This document shows, one piece after another, positions 30,666-41,789 of a stretch of 64,000 nucleotides of DNA. A program made the translations under genes and the position numbers. Source of the stretch: Hirsutella rhossiliensis (taxonomy: Eukaryota; Ascomycota; Sordariomycetes; Hypocreales; Ophiocordycipitaceae). The notes beneath the pieces are model-generated. The model saw nothing but the letters and a program-made list of their open reading frames with translations. It did no database searches and was not told the DNA's origin. The stretch lies in NCBI RefSeq assembly GCF_020360975.1, contig NW_025408670.1:1674001-1738000 (forward strand), given 5' to 3'. The number at the start of each line of letters is the position of its first letter. Within the stretch, counting starts at the first letter, position 1.

Positions 30666-32845
30666 TCATAGGGCAAACAACTGGGCGGCGACCACCGCGA
30701 CTAAGCCAGTCAGGCCCATGGCCAGGCTGGAAGCACCAGCCGTAACTGGCTCGGCGGGAGCGGCAGAAGGCCGGACGGGGGCCGCAGTGGGCCGGAAGGC
30801 AGATGGTGTGAGGCGTCCCGTGGGAACCGACCCTACAGAGGTGCAGTTGAGTCCGGGGCAGCCGTTGCCGGGAGCTTTAGGAACGCTTGGGCCTGTAGGG
30901 CAGCCTGGGCCGCTGCATTCTTCGCCAACCTGGGACTTGACAGGGCCTGCAGAGCAGCCAGGTCCGCTGCACTCATGGCCAGGCTTGGGGTTGGCAGGCG
31001 AGGGCCTGGGAAGCCGCTCCAGGGTGCTCGACGCGGGCACAACGGGGGTGGCCGTGGATACCCACGAGATGACCTGGGTGACGACCTTTCCGTTGGGGCA
31101 GTTGCTGACTTCAGGCGGGCACGAGGTGATAGTATGGATCTTGGTGGCATACAAAGTGCTCGTCACCCTGGGCTGAGAAGTTTCTGTCGGAATTGTCGCA
31201 CGCACGCTGGTCTCGGTGCTAGCTGGCTTCTCATGGTGGGCTGTGGGGAACACCGGGCAGACAGTGGTGTACAGAGAAACGGTCTCCGTCGTCACTTTAC
31301 CCCTATGACAGTCGACGACTCCGGGAGCGCACGAAGTGATGGTGTGAATTCTGGTCGCATAGACGGTGCTAGTTGTGAGAGCCACCGACGTCTGCGTAGC
31401 AGTTGGCTCGGCGGGCTGAGCCGTCGGAGTCACTGGGCAGACCGTCGTGTACAGTGGGATGGTCTCGGTGACGACGTGGCCGGTGCTGGGGCAGTTAACG
31501 ACCTCGGGAGGGCATTTGGTGACGGTACGGACCACCGTGGTGTAGACGGTGCTCGTGGTCATAGGCACAGACGAGGCCGAGGTTAGGGTCGAGTTGGACC
31601 ACCGGAGAGAGTTCGTGACATGCGACGGGATGGACTTGGTAGTGTTCAGAGACGTGCCAGCCGTGCCTGTAGACCAAGACGAAGAGTAGATGGAAGTAGA
31701 GGCACTCGTTGTCGAGGTCGAGGTTGGCTCGGGATTGCAGCCATACTTGAGGGCATCCTGGACATGCTGGAGGAAGCCCTTGCCCTCAATAACGTTGGCG
31801 GCAGCGCGGTTGAGGTCCCACAGCGAGATACCACCCCAGTTCTTGGTGTCTTTGTACTTGCAGACGAGGTCCTTGACCTCCTTGGGGCCGATGTAGCCAT
31901 CGCCGGCTTTGGTGGAGCCAGGAAGGCCGACAAACAGCTTTGCGTTTTGGCTCTTGTCGCTCTCGGACACCACCTTGACCCAGTCGTCGAGGTTGAAGCC
32001 ACTTTTGGAGGCGGCATTGCAGCCCGCATTGTTGTAGAACTGAATGAAGAGAGCGTCAAAGGCGGCCTTTTGAACCATGCCTTGCATCTGGAAATGTGCC
32101 GGGTCCGTGGGGCACTGTGGGGCACCAGTGATGAGCATGTTCTTGTCAAGAGCACGGAACTTGTTGATCATGGCAATATAAGGACCATTATCTGGGAGCG
32201 GCGAATTAGCTTCACGCGGAAGTACTCTTTCGTGGAGACTGAAGCAAGGGGATACAGGGGCCTTACCAAAATCCTTCTCAATGTCAAAGTCGAAGCCATC
32301 AACCGCCACGTGCTCGTCGGGGCGGTCGAAAGGACGCGGCCCGGTATAGCCCTGGCGATAGGGGCCAAAAGCATTGTACAAGAAGTCTGCAAAATACTCC
32401 CCGTTGGCGTCCGTGGTGACCTCGTAGTCGTTGGACAGGTACCCGGAACCCTTGGGCTTCCCGTAGTCGCCACCGATGCTGAGGAGGACCTTGACACCCT
32501 TGGACTGGCAGTAGGGAATGTCCGTTTTCAGACTTTGGCAGTTTCTGTAGAGTTGAGAAGCGCGGCCGCTGTCGCTCTCGAAAGTCTCGGCCCAGCAGTG
32601 GGAGGAAAAGTTGATTCCGGGATAGCCAGCGCCGGACCTGTCCTTCTCGGGAGACATATTGACAAAAGCCAGCGTGGCATACTGGACTCCACTGTCACAG
32701 TAGTCCCTGAGCTCGGGGCCGGCAGTTTGACCCTGGGGGATCAACGGTTAGCACATGTGTATTGTTTCCATACAAAGACATGACGAACCCAGTAACCATT
32801 AAGGGCACCATAGGCGCCGGTGGCACCAGCGAGCGCGAGAGACAT
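30666..32845 (-). CDS. GPI-anchored GH18 class III chitinase with repetitive Ser/Thr stalk
   Basis: Exons 32845-32789, 32732-32267 and 32191-30666 join to 682 residues. The catalytic domain (about 20-320) shows GYWGQTAG at its start, the strand-3 motif VKVLLSIGG at about 99-107 and the GH18 signature VDGFDFDIE at 163-171 (catalytic Glu 171). The second intron (75 bp, divisible by three) lies just after it; splicing gives EKDFDNGPYIAMINKF. From about 340 onward comes a Ser/Thr/Pro stalk with three divergent repeats of about 70 residues (TVYTTVVRTVTKCPPEVVNC and two relatives), then ECSGPGC repeats. A hydrophobic tail (SLAMGLTGLVAVVAAQLFAL) is a GPI signal. The enzyme would cut cell-wall chitin in wall remodelling or cell separation. 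The predicted signal peptide (MSLALAGATGAYG) is very short, so an upstream exon may be missing. Confidence 0.87.
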
Positions 32846-34189
32846 ATTAGCGATGTGTTGCGAGTTTGGAAAGGGGGGTAAAGAGTGAAAGTCGGCCGAA
32901 GCCAAATTGAATAAAGAGCGTGGCGATGAGAGGTCTCAACGAGAGGACGCAAACAAAGGTGTCTGCAGGCGGACAAGAGGGTTGATAGAAGAAAGGGGGA
33001 AAGAGTTGCGCGAGGAAGAGCAGAGGCGTCGACTTTTGATGGCAGCCTCATTTTCGGCCTCGTGGTGAGCCATGGCCGATCAAAGGACCCATCTCCGAGT
33101 TGCTGCAGGGCGGTGGGCGAGAAGGTCGAGCGGCCCAGGATAGGATGGCTACACCGTGGGCTGAGGCTCAGGAACAGGCATAGCGCGGTGCTGGTGAATG
33201 CGAATCAGCAGCCGGCCTTGAGTGTCGTCAGCCCGTTTGGGCAATCAAGGCCGTGGTAGCAGTGCATGCTTGCTCGAGCCAACATGCCTCCGCGGCTGCA
33301 TCGACTCAAAAGGCCTCTTCCCCATTGCTATACTGCAGGCCTTTTAATGTCAGACTCGGCCAGGGCCCCGTCAGAGGTAGCAGCCTGGATGCCCGTTGTG
33401 GCTCTCACCCGCTTCCAGGGCAATAGTCTTGAATCGGCGGCAGTCGGTGACTGTGGCGCCGGGTCGAGACTGTCATGATGCCAGGTCTATGGATAGAATC
33501 ATCTTTTGTCCGAGGGCATGGCGTTTTCCGTCATGATCGGGTTCACGGGCGATGGTAAAAGGAGAGGTGGCAGATTTGTGTGGCAGGGATCTGTTTATCA
33601 TCGAGGAGGTTGCAGGCAGCAGCGGCGACATCGCCCGGTTGCAGCTCGCTCTAATTAGTTAACTTACCCCACACATGCATGCGAAATTGCGTTAACTATT
33701 GGTGGCAAACATTAGGGCTGATGGGAGTTGGCGTGATTGAGCCGCATTGAGTTTTTGCAGCTTGTCTCCGACGGCCGAGGGACTAGCCCAGTTACTTTCT
33801 TTCTTCTCGGCCTCTGGCGGAAGGTGCTTTGCTGACTGCGCAGGCAGATGATGACGCTGCCTTCCCAAGTAACCACATCTTTCTTCCTCCTTCCTTGGCT
33901 GACAAACAGGCTCTTCCTTCCGAAACAAGATCCGCCCCCTACCGCTCCTTCCTATTCCGCCAGGCGTGGAAATTACACATTGTCGCAATGGAGCCATTCA
34001 TGATAGTGCTACCGAGGCAGCATGCCACCTCGAGGCCAGCGTTTGCTCCACTGTAGTATTCCAGGCTTCTTAAGCTAGTATAAAAGTGAGACTATTTATA
34101 AAGCATGAAAGTCACATGATTGCTCCCTCAGGCAGCCTCTGTCACCTTCCCTAAAGGGGTCTAGACGGTGTCATCAACGAAGAATAAGG
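32846..34189. other. Intergenic region, last part of the gene-rich compartment
   Basis: About 1.3 kb. The first few hundred bases should be the chitinase promoter. The remainder has no convincing frame. Base composition drifts toward AT from about 34,060 (stretch TTTATAAAGCATG) as the transposon zone begins. Confidence 0.4.
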
Positions 34190-34240
34190 TACGGAGGAAG
34201 CTTTCAAAAGTCGTATCCCGCGCTAAAGCAGCCCCTGTAA
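34190..34240 (+). repeat. Left terminal inverted repeat of the MITE
   Basis: 51 bp, starts TACGGAGGAAGC and ends GCCCCTGTAA. It pairs with 34488-34538, the only difference being AGCAG here against AGCAA there. Confidence 0.88.
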
Positions 34241-34487
34241 AGAAAAAGGAAGACAGAGAACCGCCTATGTCTAGAACATAAGAAAGATCTCCTAGAATAA
34301 TTATTTAAAAAGATAAAGTAAGCTAAAAAAAAAAAGGTACCGTATAAGGATATATAAGCCTAAATAGATCGAATTCCTCGGTATATATAGTTTTTATTTT
34401 ATTTTAAATTAAAAGGCGGAAATCAGTATTAAGAGAGAAGGAGAGAGAGTATATAGTAATAGAAATTCGGTACGCTCTTTCTTTTTC

Positions 34488-34538
34488 TTACAGGGGTTGC
34501 TTTAGCGCGGGATACGACTTTTGAAAGCTTCCTCCGTA
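34488..34538 (-). repeat. Right terminal inverted repeat of the MITE
   Basis: Starts TTACAGGGG and ends GCTTCCTCCGTA. It is the reverse complement of 34190-34240 with one mismatch. Confidence 0.88.
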
Positions 34539-34639
34539 GTGACCGTGCTATTCCTGAAGACATAAAGATATTCCATGCAGAGGTTAGACCCTGGCTTTTG
34601 GGAGGCAGTGGATAGGTCTCGTTGCCGCAAGAGGGGAGA

Positions 34640-35160
34640 CTTTCGAAGACCGAATCCCTAGGGCTCCGATGAGCTTCATGATTCAGCCGACTTTCTTAAA
34701 TCCGTCAGGGAACTGTATAAAGATAGTTTCGTCAAGGGTGACAACCGTGAAGGCGCTAGTGGCGTCGAGTTGCCTAACCTCCAGGTCAAATTTGACGGTG
34801 ATAGCCATCGGTACTCGAAAGGCCTTTCCGGTGAGAGTCGCAGCGCAAGGCTCTTTTCGTTATACAGCCGAAGATGGCCTCGAACGCATAACCTAGCTTT
34901 GAACTTTGTGAGAAAGCCATGCTTATCAGACTTATAGTTAAATCCTCAGGTTGAAGGGGGTCTAATTATAGCCTCGTCTTTAAGTATTCTTTTTCCTTCT
35001 TCTAACGTACCTGTCAGAGCAGAGAATGGACTTATAATGCGCGTTAATAATATCTACACTAGGGGTGTCTCTATCTTGCCTGGTGTAGCGGTATTTTACC
35101 AGCTTGACAGTACCTATAGTCTCCTTTTTCATCTTGCCACCTTTATTCTATATATCGGAA
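34640..35160 (-). pseudogene. Ty1/copia reverse-transcriptase remnant
   Basis: On the minus strand, near 34,700-34,870, the sequence reads KAFRVPMAITVKFDLEVRQL, then DATSAF, LDETIF and FPDGFKK. This is the conserved block of fungal copia polymerases (KFDLEVRQLDAxxAF ... LDETVYMxxPPGF). The frame carries stops before and after it, and no LTRs are visible, so it is a fragment. It is only mildly affected by RIP compared with the region beyond 36,850. Sequence at 35,040-35,130 resembles sequence at about 36,396-36,480, so two pieces of related elements may lie here. Confidence 0.6.
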
Positions 35161-35446
35161 TTTTTGTAAAGAGACAGACTAGATGACAGACTAGATATCC
35201 CCTAGCGCTGGCAAAAACAATTAGGCGCTACAGTTATTAGGGCTTTAATCATTAAACGCGGTTTCTTAATGTTATAGCCTGCTAACCACCGCGCTATTAA
35301 ACAGTCACTTGCACCGCATTTGTCGGAGTGTTCACTTCACTTCTGTCGGTCGCATGGCTGAGTGGAACATTTAGCTTTATTACTGAGCTTGTCTGATAGT
35401 AAGTTACCTGGTTCCTAATCCGTGGAGCTACGCTGCCACAACTCGC

Positions 35447-36002
35447 TTATGCCCGGCGGTATGGGGCACCACAGAAAATGGTGCAGATCTTGCAATCGAC
35501 CTGACTCGGTTTGTAATCGGTATTGACCTGAGTGATAGGGACCTGCTTGCCCGGAGCTGCTCTGTGCTTCGGCTTGGGCCTAGCGTGCTTCCGAGAAGTC
35601 TGATATGGCCTACGTCTTGTGGCCTCAGACTCCTCAGCCATATCAGACTCAGCTGTTCGTCGGTAGTTCACATCCGGCTCGACGTTCTGTCCGTTCCGAC
35701 AATAGAGCGCGCATGCCGCACACCCTTTCCCAGGTCCAACACTGCTGATTGCTCCCAAGCCCCCTCGAAGGCTACACCCTTCGTCGCCGTTCAGACTGGC
35801 ATAACAAAAGCAGCCTTTCTTCAGCCAGGGCGGTCTGGGTCCTGCAGGCGGTTCTGGTCCCGCACAGGCAGAGACTACCCTTGGTTTTGTAAAACAGGTC
35901 ACACTGGCCGTACACCTGAGGATTACAACCCTTAACCCACCCTCTCACCAAAGTGACGCCAACGCACAAGAGAACGAGCAAAGAATTGACAAGACGTGTC
36001 AT
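35447..36002 (-). pseudogene. Candidate secreted Cys-rich effector, frameshifted or with a mini-intron
   Basis: The ATG at 36002 opens a clear signal peptide (MTRLVNSLLVLLCVGVTLVRG), followed by WVKGCNPQVYGQCDLFYKTK. The frame then changes. From about 35,865 to 35,447 another frame reads a Cys-rich tail: GCFCYASLNGDEGCSLRGG, KGCAACALYC, a Lys/Arg/Pro-rich linker and CKICTIFCGAP before a stop. Joining them needs either a 37-nt GT-AG intron (GTAGTC...TGCAG), very short for fungi, or a +1/-1 mutation. The joined product would be about 170 residues with 15 or more cysteines. A TATA box lies 214 bp upstream. It sits between copia debris and the RIP zone, a usual place for fungal effectors. No known family is recognised, and the gene could be dead. 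Confidence 0.45.
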
Positions 36003-36215
36003 TCTTCTGGGCTGCTCCTTTAATTTCTAACCTAGATCGTTATGTCAGTTTAACTGGATGGTTCTGTTTTGCTGAAAAATGCAGGTACATTGATCAAACG
36101 GAGCGGGAGAGGTAGTGTGTATTAGGGCTTCCACGGAATAAGAAGGTAATTGATTGAGCGAACAAGGTGTGATTGTTCTTGGTGATAAATGGCCTTGACG
36201 GCGAAGCAGCCGAGG

Positions 36216-36223
36216 TTTATATA
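36216..36223 (-). promoter_or_regulatory. TATA box of the candidate effector gene
   Basis: Reads TATATAAA on the minus strand, 214 bp upstream of the ATG at 36002. Confidence 0.4.
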
Positions 36224-36604
36224 GACATTTCTAACGGAATGATATCCAGATACGATACGAGTGGTATGTAAAAGCGGCTGGAGTCGGGCATTCTAAGGAC
36301 ATATTCGCCTAATTCGTATATCGCTTGTTTCTTGTTAGGATCGCAGTTAGAAGTGTGATGCTTTCTATAGTACGTTCTTGTCAGCAGGACGAAGACTTAT
36401 AAACTATACCAATATCACCTCCATTGGGGGTGCTTCTATTTTGCTGGTGGTCAAGTGGTATTTGCTATGCTTGACAGTTCTTGTTTTACCTTGGGTTCGG
36501 AGTAGTATAGGGAGTTTAGCTTCTAATATTTCGAGACCGGTTATCCCGATAAGTATTAAAGAAATATATTTAAACGGCCTTTTATTCTCCTTCTACCAAT
36601 CTTG

Positions 36605-36860
36605 TCTATAGTCTGGAACACGCTGTTGTCCCCGCCGGGTATGGTGGCATCCCAGATCCGGTAAGGCGCCCTCTCCCGTACCACGCGCCTTATAAATAGA
36701 TCGACCTCCGTCCTCCTCTTCGACTTATACTCTAGACTTCTTTTCTCCCTTTTTCTCTCCTATAACCTCTATCATCGTTGGCCGCCATCCCTTGCTAGGC
36801 ACCCCGTCTTCGTGCATTGCTGCCTATAGCTAATCCTACTTTTACGACCTCGTTATCTCG
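36605..36860 (+). mobile_element. LTR-like promoter segment, not RIP-degraded
   Basis: This GC-rich piece begins near TGTCTATAGTCTGGAAC and contains TATAAATA at 36691-36698, followed by a CT-rich stretch with a likely transcription start (TCCTCCTCTTCGAC). It resembles the U3/R part of a fungal LTR. It still has CA and TG dinucleotides, and RIP damage begins abruptly after about 36,850. No second copy is recognisable in the window, so the ends are not fixed. Confidence 0.35.
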
Positions 36861-37539
36861 CTCGTGTTATAGCGTCCGTCCCGCGAGCGCTCCTTATAAC
36901 GCATCTCTATACGTATTCGTCTATGCCTCTGCTTAAATGCCCCTTTATGCCTAAGCTCGCCCCTTTCTTATAAGGGAATAGTGTCGAATAGTTGCTAACT
37001 AGCTTACTTTAGACTATTTTATAAGCTTAGAATCGATCTCCTATCGTTCCCTCTAATCCCTCTATTTAATTAGAATATCTATTTACTCGCCTATTCCTTT
37101 GAAAGAGCGCAACCGTTATCGGTAATTGTCCTCGGCGTGGTGGTTTAGAGCAACGCGATAGCTTATTAGCTAATGGCAAAAATGCCGCATTCGTCGGATC
37201 CTACCGATAGTCGACCTAGGGGCCTCCGCAACGCGTCAACGACTAGTAACGGCGACGCCTTAATAAGCCGATATTGCCTTATAAGCGAGCGCACTAAGGT
37301 AATATATCACTAAAAATACGGGGCGAGAACTTTTAAATCGACGATCGCGACTCGGCGTTGCCTTGGCCTGGCGCTTCCCGGCGGCCTACGTCGTTAGCCA
37401 TGTCGTGATTGCGACTAACCCTAGTGGTCTTTTACGGAGACCTATATCGATTAAGCGGATGTTTAGCTCGGTCCTAAACTAGAAGCTAAGATAGGGTCGC
37501 ATCGGAAGATTAACTCTAACGACGCTTACGAGTGGATTC

Positions 37540-38260
37540 TAGACTCCTTTACCTAGGAGCAACAACGAGTACGACGGGATAATTAGGGGGACTATAATCC
37601 CACGACACGGCGTAGAGAGCTAAACGTATAGAGCGCTAGGCGGACTACGGAGACGCCGGAGATAGCACTTTTGTTAATAGGCTGGCTCGTTCTACGGCGA
37701 TATTTCTTAGACGAGAAGTACGTCCGGATTTTATTACGTTATATACGGCTCGGCGTTAGAATAATTAGCGGTAAGCTAGACGAGAGCGGAGAAGGCTAAC
37801 TTAAGGGGAGTCTAGACTTAGTTCTTAAGAATCGTATCTTTAGGCGATAGGGGAATAGACGCGGAAGCTAATTCCTTAAGAATAAGGTAGCTATCTAGAG
37901 CCGGCTAAGCGGTCTTCTTAAGCATTTAAGGCGGTTCTCGCCCCTCTGCCTCTTTAAAGAATATATATTAACGAAGGTCTTATATTACCTACTAGATAGT
38001 ATTTTATAAGTAATGCTACCTTTATTATAACCGCTCTTATTACTCTTAATAACCCGATTTTCTAGACTCCGCTAGGGGCATAATTGATAGATCCTTCCGT
38101 TATAAAGCTATCGCACCTACCGCGGCGCTAGTTGCCTTAAGATATAATAGTAGCGTCTTAATATTACGCTTCTATTAGTATAGATAAAGGGCGAGTATAT
38201 TTATCGGCTAGTTACGTATAGACTATAAATAACGCAATATTAATTTCTTCTAATAAAGAA
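37540..38260 (+). pseudogene. RIP-degraded frame of unknown identity
   Basis: One plus-strand frame stays readable if TAG and TAA are taken as former Gln or Trp codons. It has protein-like stretches such as RPDFITLYTARR and RIYINEGLILPTR. It follows the LTR-like promoter at 36,605 and could be its gag-like product. I do not recognise it. The flanks 36,860-37,540 and 38,260-40,029 show the same RIP pattern with nothing identified. Confidence 0.25.
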
Positions 38261-40029
38261 TCTAATATAAACGATAATAATAACGGCTAATATAATTTTA
38301 ACATCGATAGGTTATATCTAGATAGCCCGCTTCCCTTAATTGCTACTATTATAGCGTCTATAGCTACTAAGCGGTATAGAGGTTAGCAATTAATCCTAAA
38401 GTAGCTTTTAGGGCGCGCGATAAGCTAATAGATTCTCTAGAGAATACCGATCCTCGGGAGTCTAAGACTACCGAAACTACTAGAAACGCCCTCCTATACG
38501 GTTTATCTAATATCGATTAACTAGGCTAGCTAGCTATTACTAGGACATCGTCGCTAGTTTTATCCCTTAGTAGCCCTACTAATGCCTTACCTATTACGGC
38601 TACTATAGTCCGAATAAAACTACCTATATCTAAAGATCGTAATGTTTTATAGAATTAAGATACGAATACCTTATATTAATCCTATCCTATATCTACCGCT
38701 GATTCTATTTCTTTTAAGCTAAAGGTTAACCTAAGTATAACTCCCCTAGATCGATATAGATTTATTTATAATTCTAACGCTAAGGATAACTAACTAAGCG
38801 CTGCTACCCTATACTATAATAACGTCTTACGCTATAAAAAAGTCGATAAATTAGCCCTAGTTTAAAAGATTATAATAGAATCCGATAATTCTAGCCGCGG
38901 CTAAAGAAGCTTAAGTAACGACGGCGAATAGTATAGCCCGTTAATAGATAATTATAGGTATACTTTAGTTCCTTCTACCTTACCTTAGACTAATTAAGCA
39001 CGCGTCTAGGAGTCTTAATACGTTAGTAAAGCTCTTATAGTATCCCTTTCTTATAATACTAACGAGACTAAGTAGAGGCGATTATAGATATCCTAGACTA
39101 CTAGTAGTAAGCGTAGTTATCGTCGTACTATAGCGAAGACAGATTATATAGAAGACCGGATAAATTATAGTAATAATAAGTATATGCTAGTATATAAGCG
39201 TTATAAAGCTACGACCCTAGCTCGTAGGCGGCGCGATCCGGTCGTAAATCTCCGGTAACCCCTAAGACCCTAACTACGTTATACCCGGAGGCAAAAGAGT
39301 AATAGTAATATCGTCTCGTCTATAAATAGTAAGGCAGCTAGCCTAGCAAGCTATAAGGAATAGCCCCTTTCTAATATAGTACTTAAGTGCGCTTAAGATA
39401 ATAGTATAGTAACGTTTTAGCTATAGTTTATATAGGCTACCTCGTATATAGTATACGCTCCCTAATATAATCTAATAAAAATTCCGAAGGTCGATAGTCT
39501 TATACTTATAATCTTAGAGGAGAGAGCTAAGGTATTTATAGAAGGAAGCTTAGAAGAACTAATTTAGCGGGGTAATACTAATAACGATACTAACGTTTAC
39601 TAGATAAAATATTTACTAGCTTAGTAGGGGAAGTATATTTTCTTCCTAAGGTAGTCTAATAGTACTATAGGGTAGGAGCTAAAGAGGAATATTCTAGATA
39701 AGTAGATACTTAATAAATTTAAGGAAAGGTATTAGGGTTTTAATAAAATAGTTAATATTTTAGATTCGCGAAGTAAGGCTAGTAAACGTTAATATCTCTT
39801 ATATTAGTATAGTCGTCCGTTATATAAAGACTTATAGGTAGACGAGAAACTTATAAGCCCGAAGTAAATAAAAAGAATTATAGTATATAGGTTAGATAAT
39901 ACTAACTAAAAGTCTAGGTAGTCTAGATATAGTAGTACTAAAGCGTAAGTAAAAAAGCCTATATTTAAAGATTTTAACTTTTAACGTTTTATTATAGTCC
40001 TTTTATTTAATCGTAAGTATAGAAAAGTA

Positions 40030-40480
40030 TATAACGACCGGTATTATTCTTAAGGGATAAACTTATTAAGGGGTTTATATTAGTAGATATAATAGGGCGT
40101 GGTCTAAGTAATAATAAGTATATTACGTTAGTAATAAGTTAGAGGTCGTAGACTATAGACTATAACTAAGTAATTAAAACTAAAGATAGAATCGTAATAA
40201 AGATCTATATTAAAAGCTAGAGAGCTATCTATTTAAAGGAGTAAAAGTAGGTAGCTATATATACCTATAAAGACTATCCTTAGATTATAAGCCTAGCTAT
40301 AATCCCTAACGTTAGATCGTATAGAGTATAGTAATCTTATTAATCTTAGATTACTTAGATCTCTACGATCCCCTTAATCCTATACCTATTAGATAGTTAT
40401 ACTAACTATTTATCTATTAAACTATATTATATACTTAACGCGGTCGACTATTAGCGGCCTAGTAGCTATAGTTATAATAC
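40030..40480 (+). repeat. RIP-mutated copy of the 500-bp LTR
   Basis: The segment starting TATAACGACCGG aligns base for base with the clean solo LTR at 47,103, which starts TGTGACGACCGG. Differences are almost all TG to TA or CA to TA. Shared landmarks include GGGCGTGGTCT, GAGGTCGTAGAC and GAGCTATCTA. Similarity holds for about 270 bp and becomes patchy later, so the right end (about 40,480) is approximate. No matching target-site duplication was found, so it may be a fragment or one LTR of a larger lost element. Confidence 0.75.
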
Positions 40481-41789
40481 GATATCTCCCTTCCTTTTAG
40501 TCTTATCTATAAGACCTACTATAGCTACCTTAGCCGCTATATATAAATATACTTTTATTACGTTATACGTAAGTATATTATTCTTTATTTCTTTATCCTT
40601 TTAGGATATACTACTAATAGTATATCTAGTTATATACTAAAATATCGTTCTTAAAAAGCTTTTAAGCGCGCTACTCTTACTAAATATATTAACTTAAGTA
40701 GAGATCCTATTAATATACTATATACTTAATACTTTAAGGTAAAAAAGATAAATTATTAAATAGCCGAAAATTCTTCGCGCTATAATAATTATATTACTAG
40801 TAGTCGTCCCTATTATAATAGTATTTTAGTAGCTTCTTCTTATAAGTATCTTTTAATTCTTTCTATATATAGTAGCTAATATATTTCTTTTTAGTAACTA
40901 AATTATTAGCGGAGTAGTATAGGCTATATTCTAAAAAGAAAGAAGCTAAGGAAGCTTTATTAGAGCTTTAAGTATAGCTTACTATTATAGAGTAGGTAAA
41001 GGCGTATATATAGGTACTATCTATTAAATAATATTAATAAGCTATATAAAGCTCTTTTATACGCGGCTAGCCTATATATATACGTATAGGATCTAGCCCT
41101 CTATATATAACTATATAGCTTAGGCTATAGCCTAAGCCTATAACCTATAATAGTTAAAGACTCTTATATAATACCCTCCCTTAAGCGCGGCGTAGCGCTA
41201 CCCTATTAATAGCTTCTATACTATTAAGCCTATACCGCTAGCTCTACCCTACCCTTTCTTATTAATCGTGCTAGCCCTACTAGCCCTATTATCCCTATAC
41301 CTATTAGCTTAGGTAGCCGGAACCTAGCTCTATACTTATCGGCTAGCTAGCCGTTTAAATAAGGGCGCAACCTATTATATACGCCCCTAGGTAGCCGGCG
41401 GCCGGCCTAGACCTACGTAAGCCTTAGGTTACCTATCCCCTTAGCCTTAAGTAGCCTCCTCTACTAAGGGGTATATAAGGTAGTATCCCCTCCTTCCTCC
41501 TTCCCTTTCTTTTCTTCCTTCTTTAACTATAATAATAATAGTAATAAGTAAGTTCTACTCTACCTAAAGCATTAGTTCGTTCTTAGCTATATAAGCCGCT
41601 CTATTAATATATACTTATAGTAATAGCTATAGTAGTAATAATAGCCTTAATAATAGTAATAATAATAATAACTTTAACTAGTAAGTTCCCTACCCTATAA
41701 AGTAGGAGGCTATAATCTATAATACTAACTTCCGCGATAGATATATCTACCTCCCCCTCCCCCGCCTCCTCCTTCTTAGAGCGTACGGA

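Larger units (their letters stand above)
34190..34538. mobile_element. MITE with 51-bp terminal inverted repeats (mariner-like TA target)
   Basis: Bases 34190-34240 and 34488-34538 are near-perfect inverted repeats: TACGGAGGAAGC ... CCCCTGTAA against its complement, with a single mismatch over 51 bp. The repeats continue less perfectly for about ten more bases, with one indel, into an A-rich/T-rich arm. Both ends begin with TA, so the likely structure is a CGGAGGAAGC... terminus flanked by a duplicated TA, as for Tc1/mariner-pogo (Fot-type) elements. The 349-bp body is AT-rich and codes for nothing, so it would need a transposase in trans. The ends are much better kept than the surrounding RIP-damaged DNA. 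Confidence 0.85.

Noticed and set aside
31620..32783. A 387-codon plus-strand ORF opposite the chitinase
   Set aside because: The minus strand has the GH18 signature and consistent introns; the plus frame is a mirror.
36378..36611. 77-codon ORF next to the RIP border
   Set aside because: Hydrophobic frame without start context or homology; the segment resembles copia debris at 35,040-35,130 on the other strand.
37110..37200. tRNA-like stretch (GGTGGTTTAGAGCAACGC...)
   Set aside because: It looks like a D-arm but I find no matching acceptor stem or T-loop.
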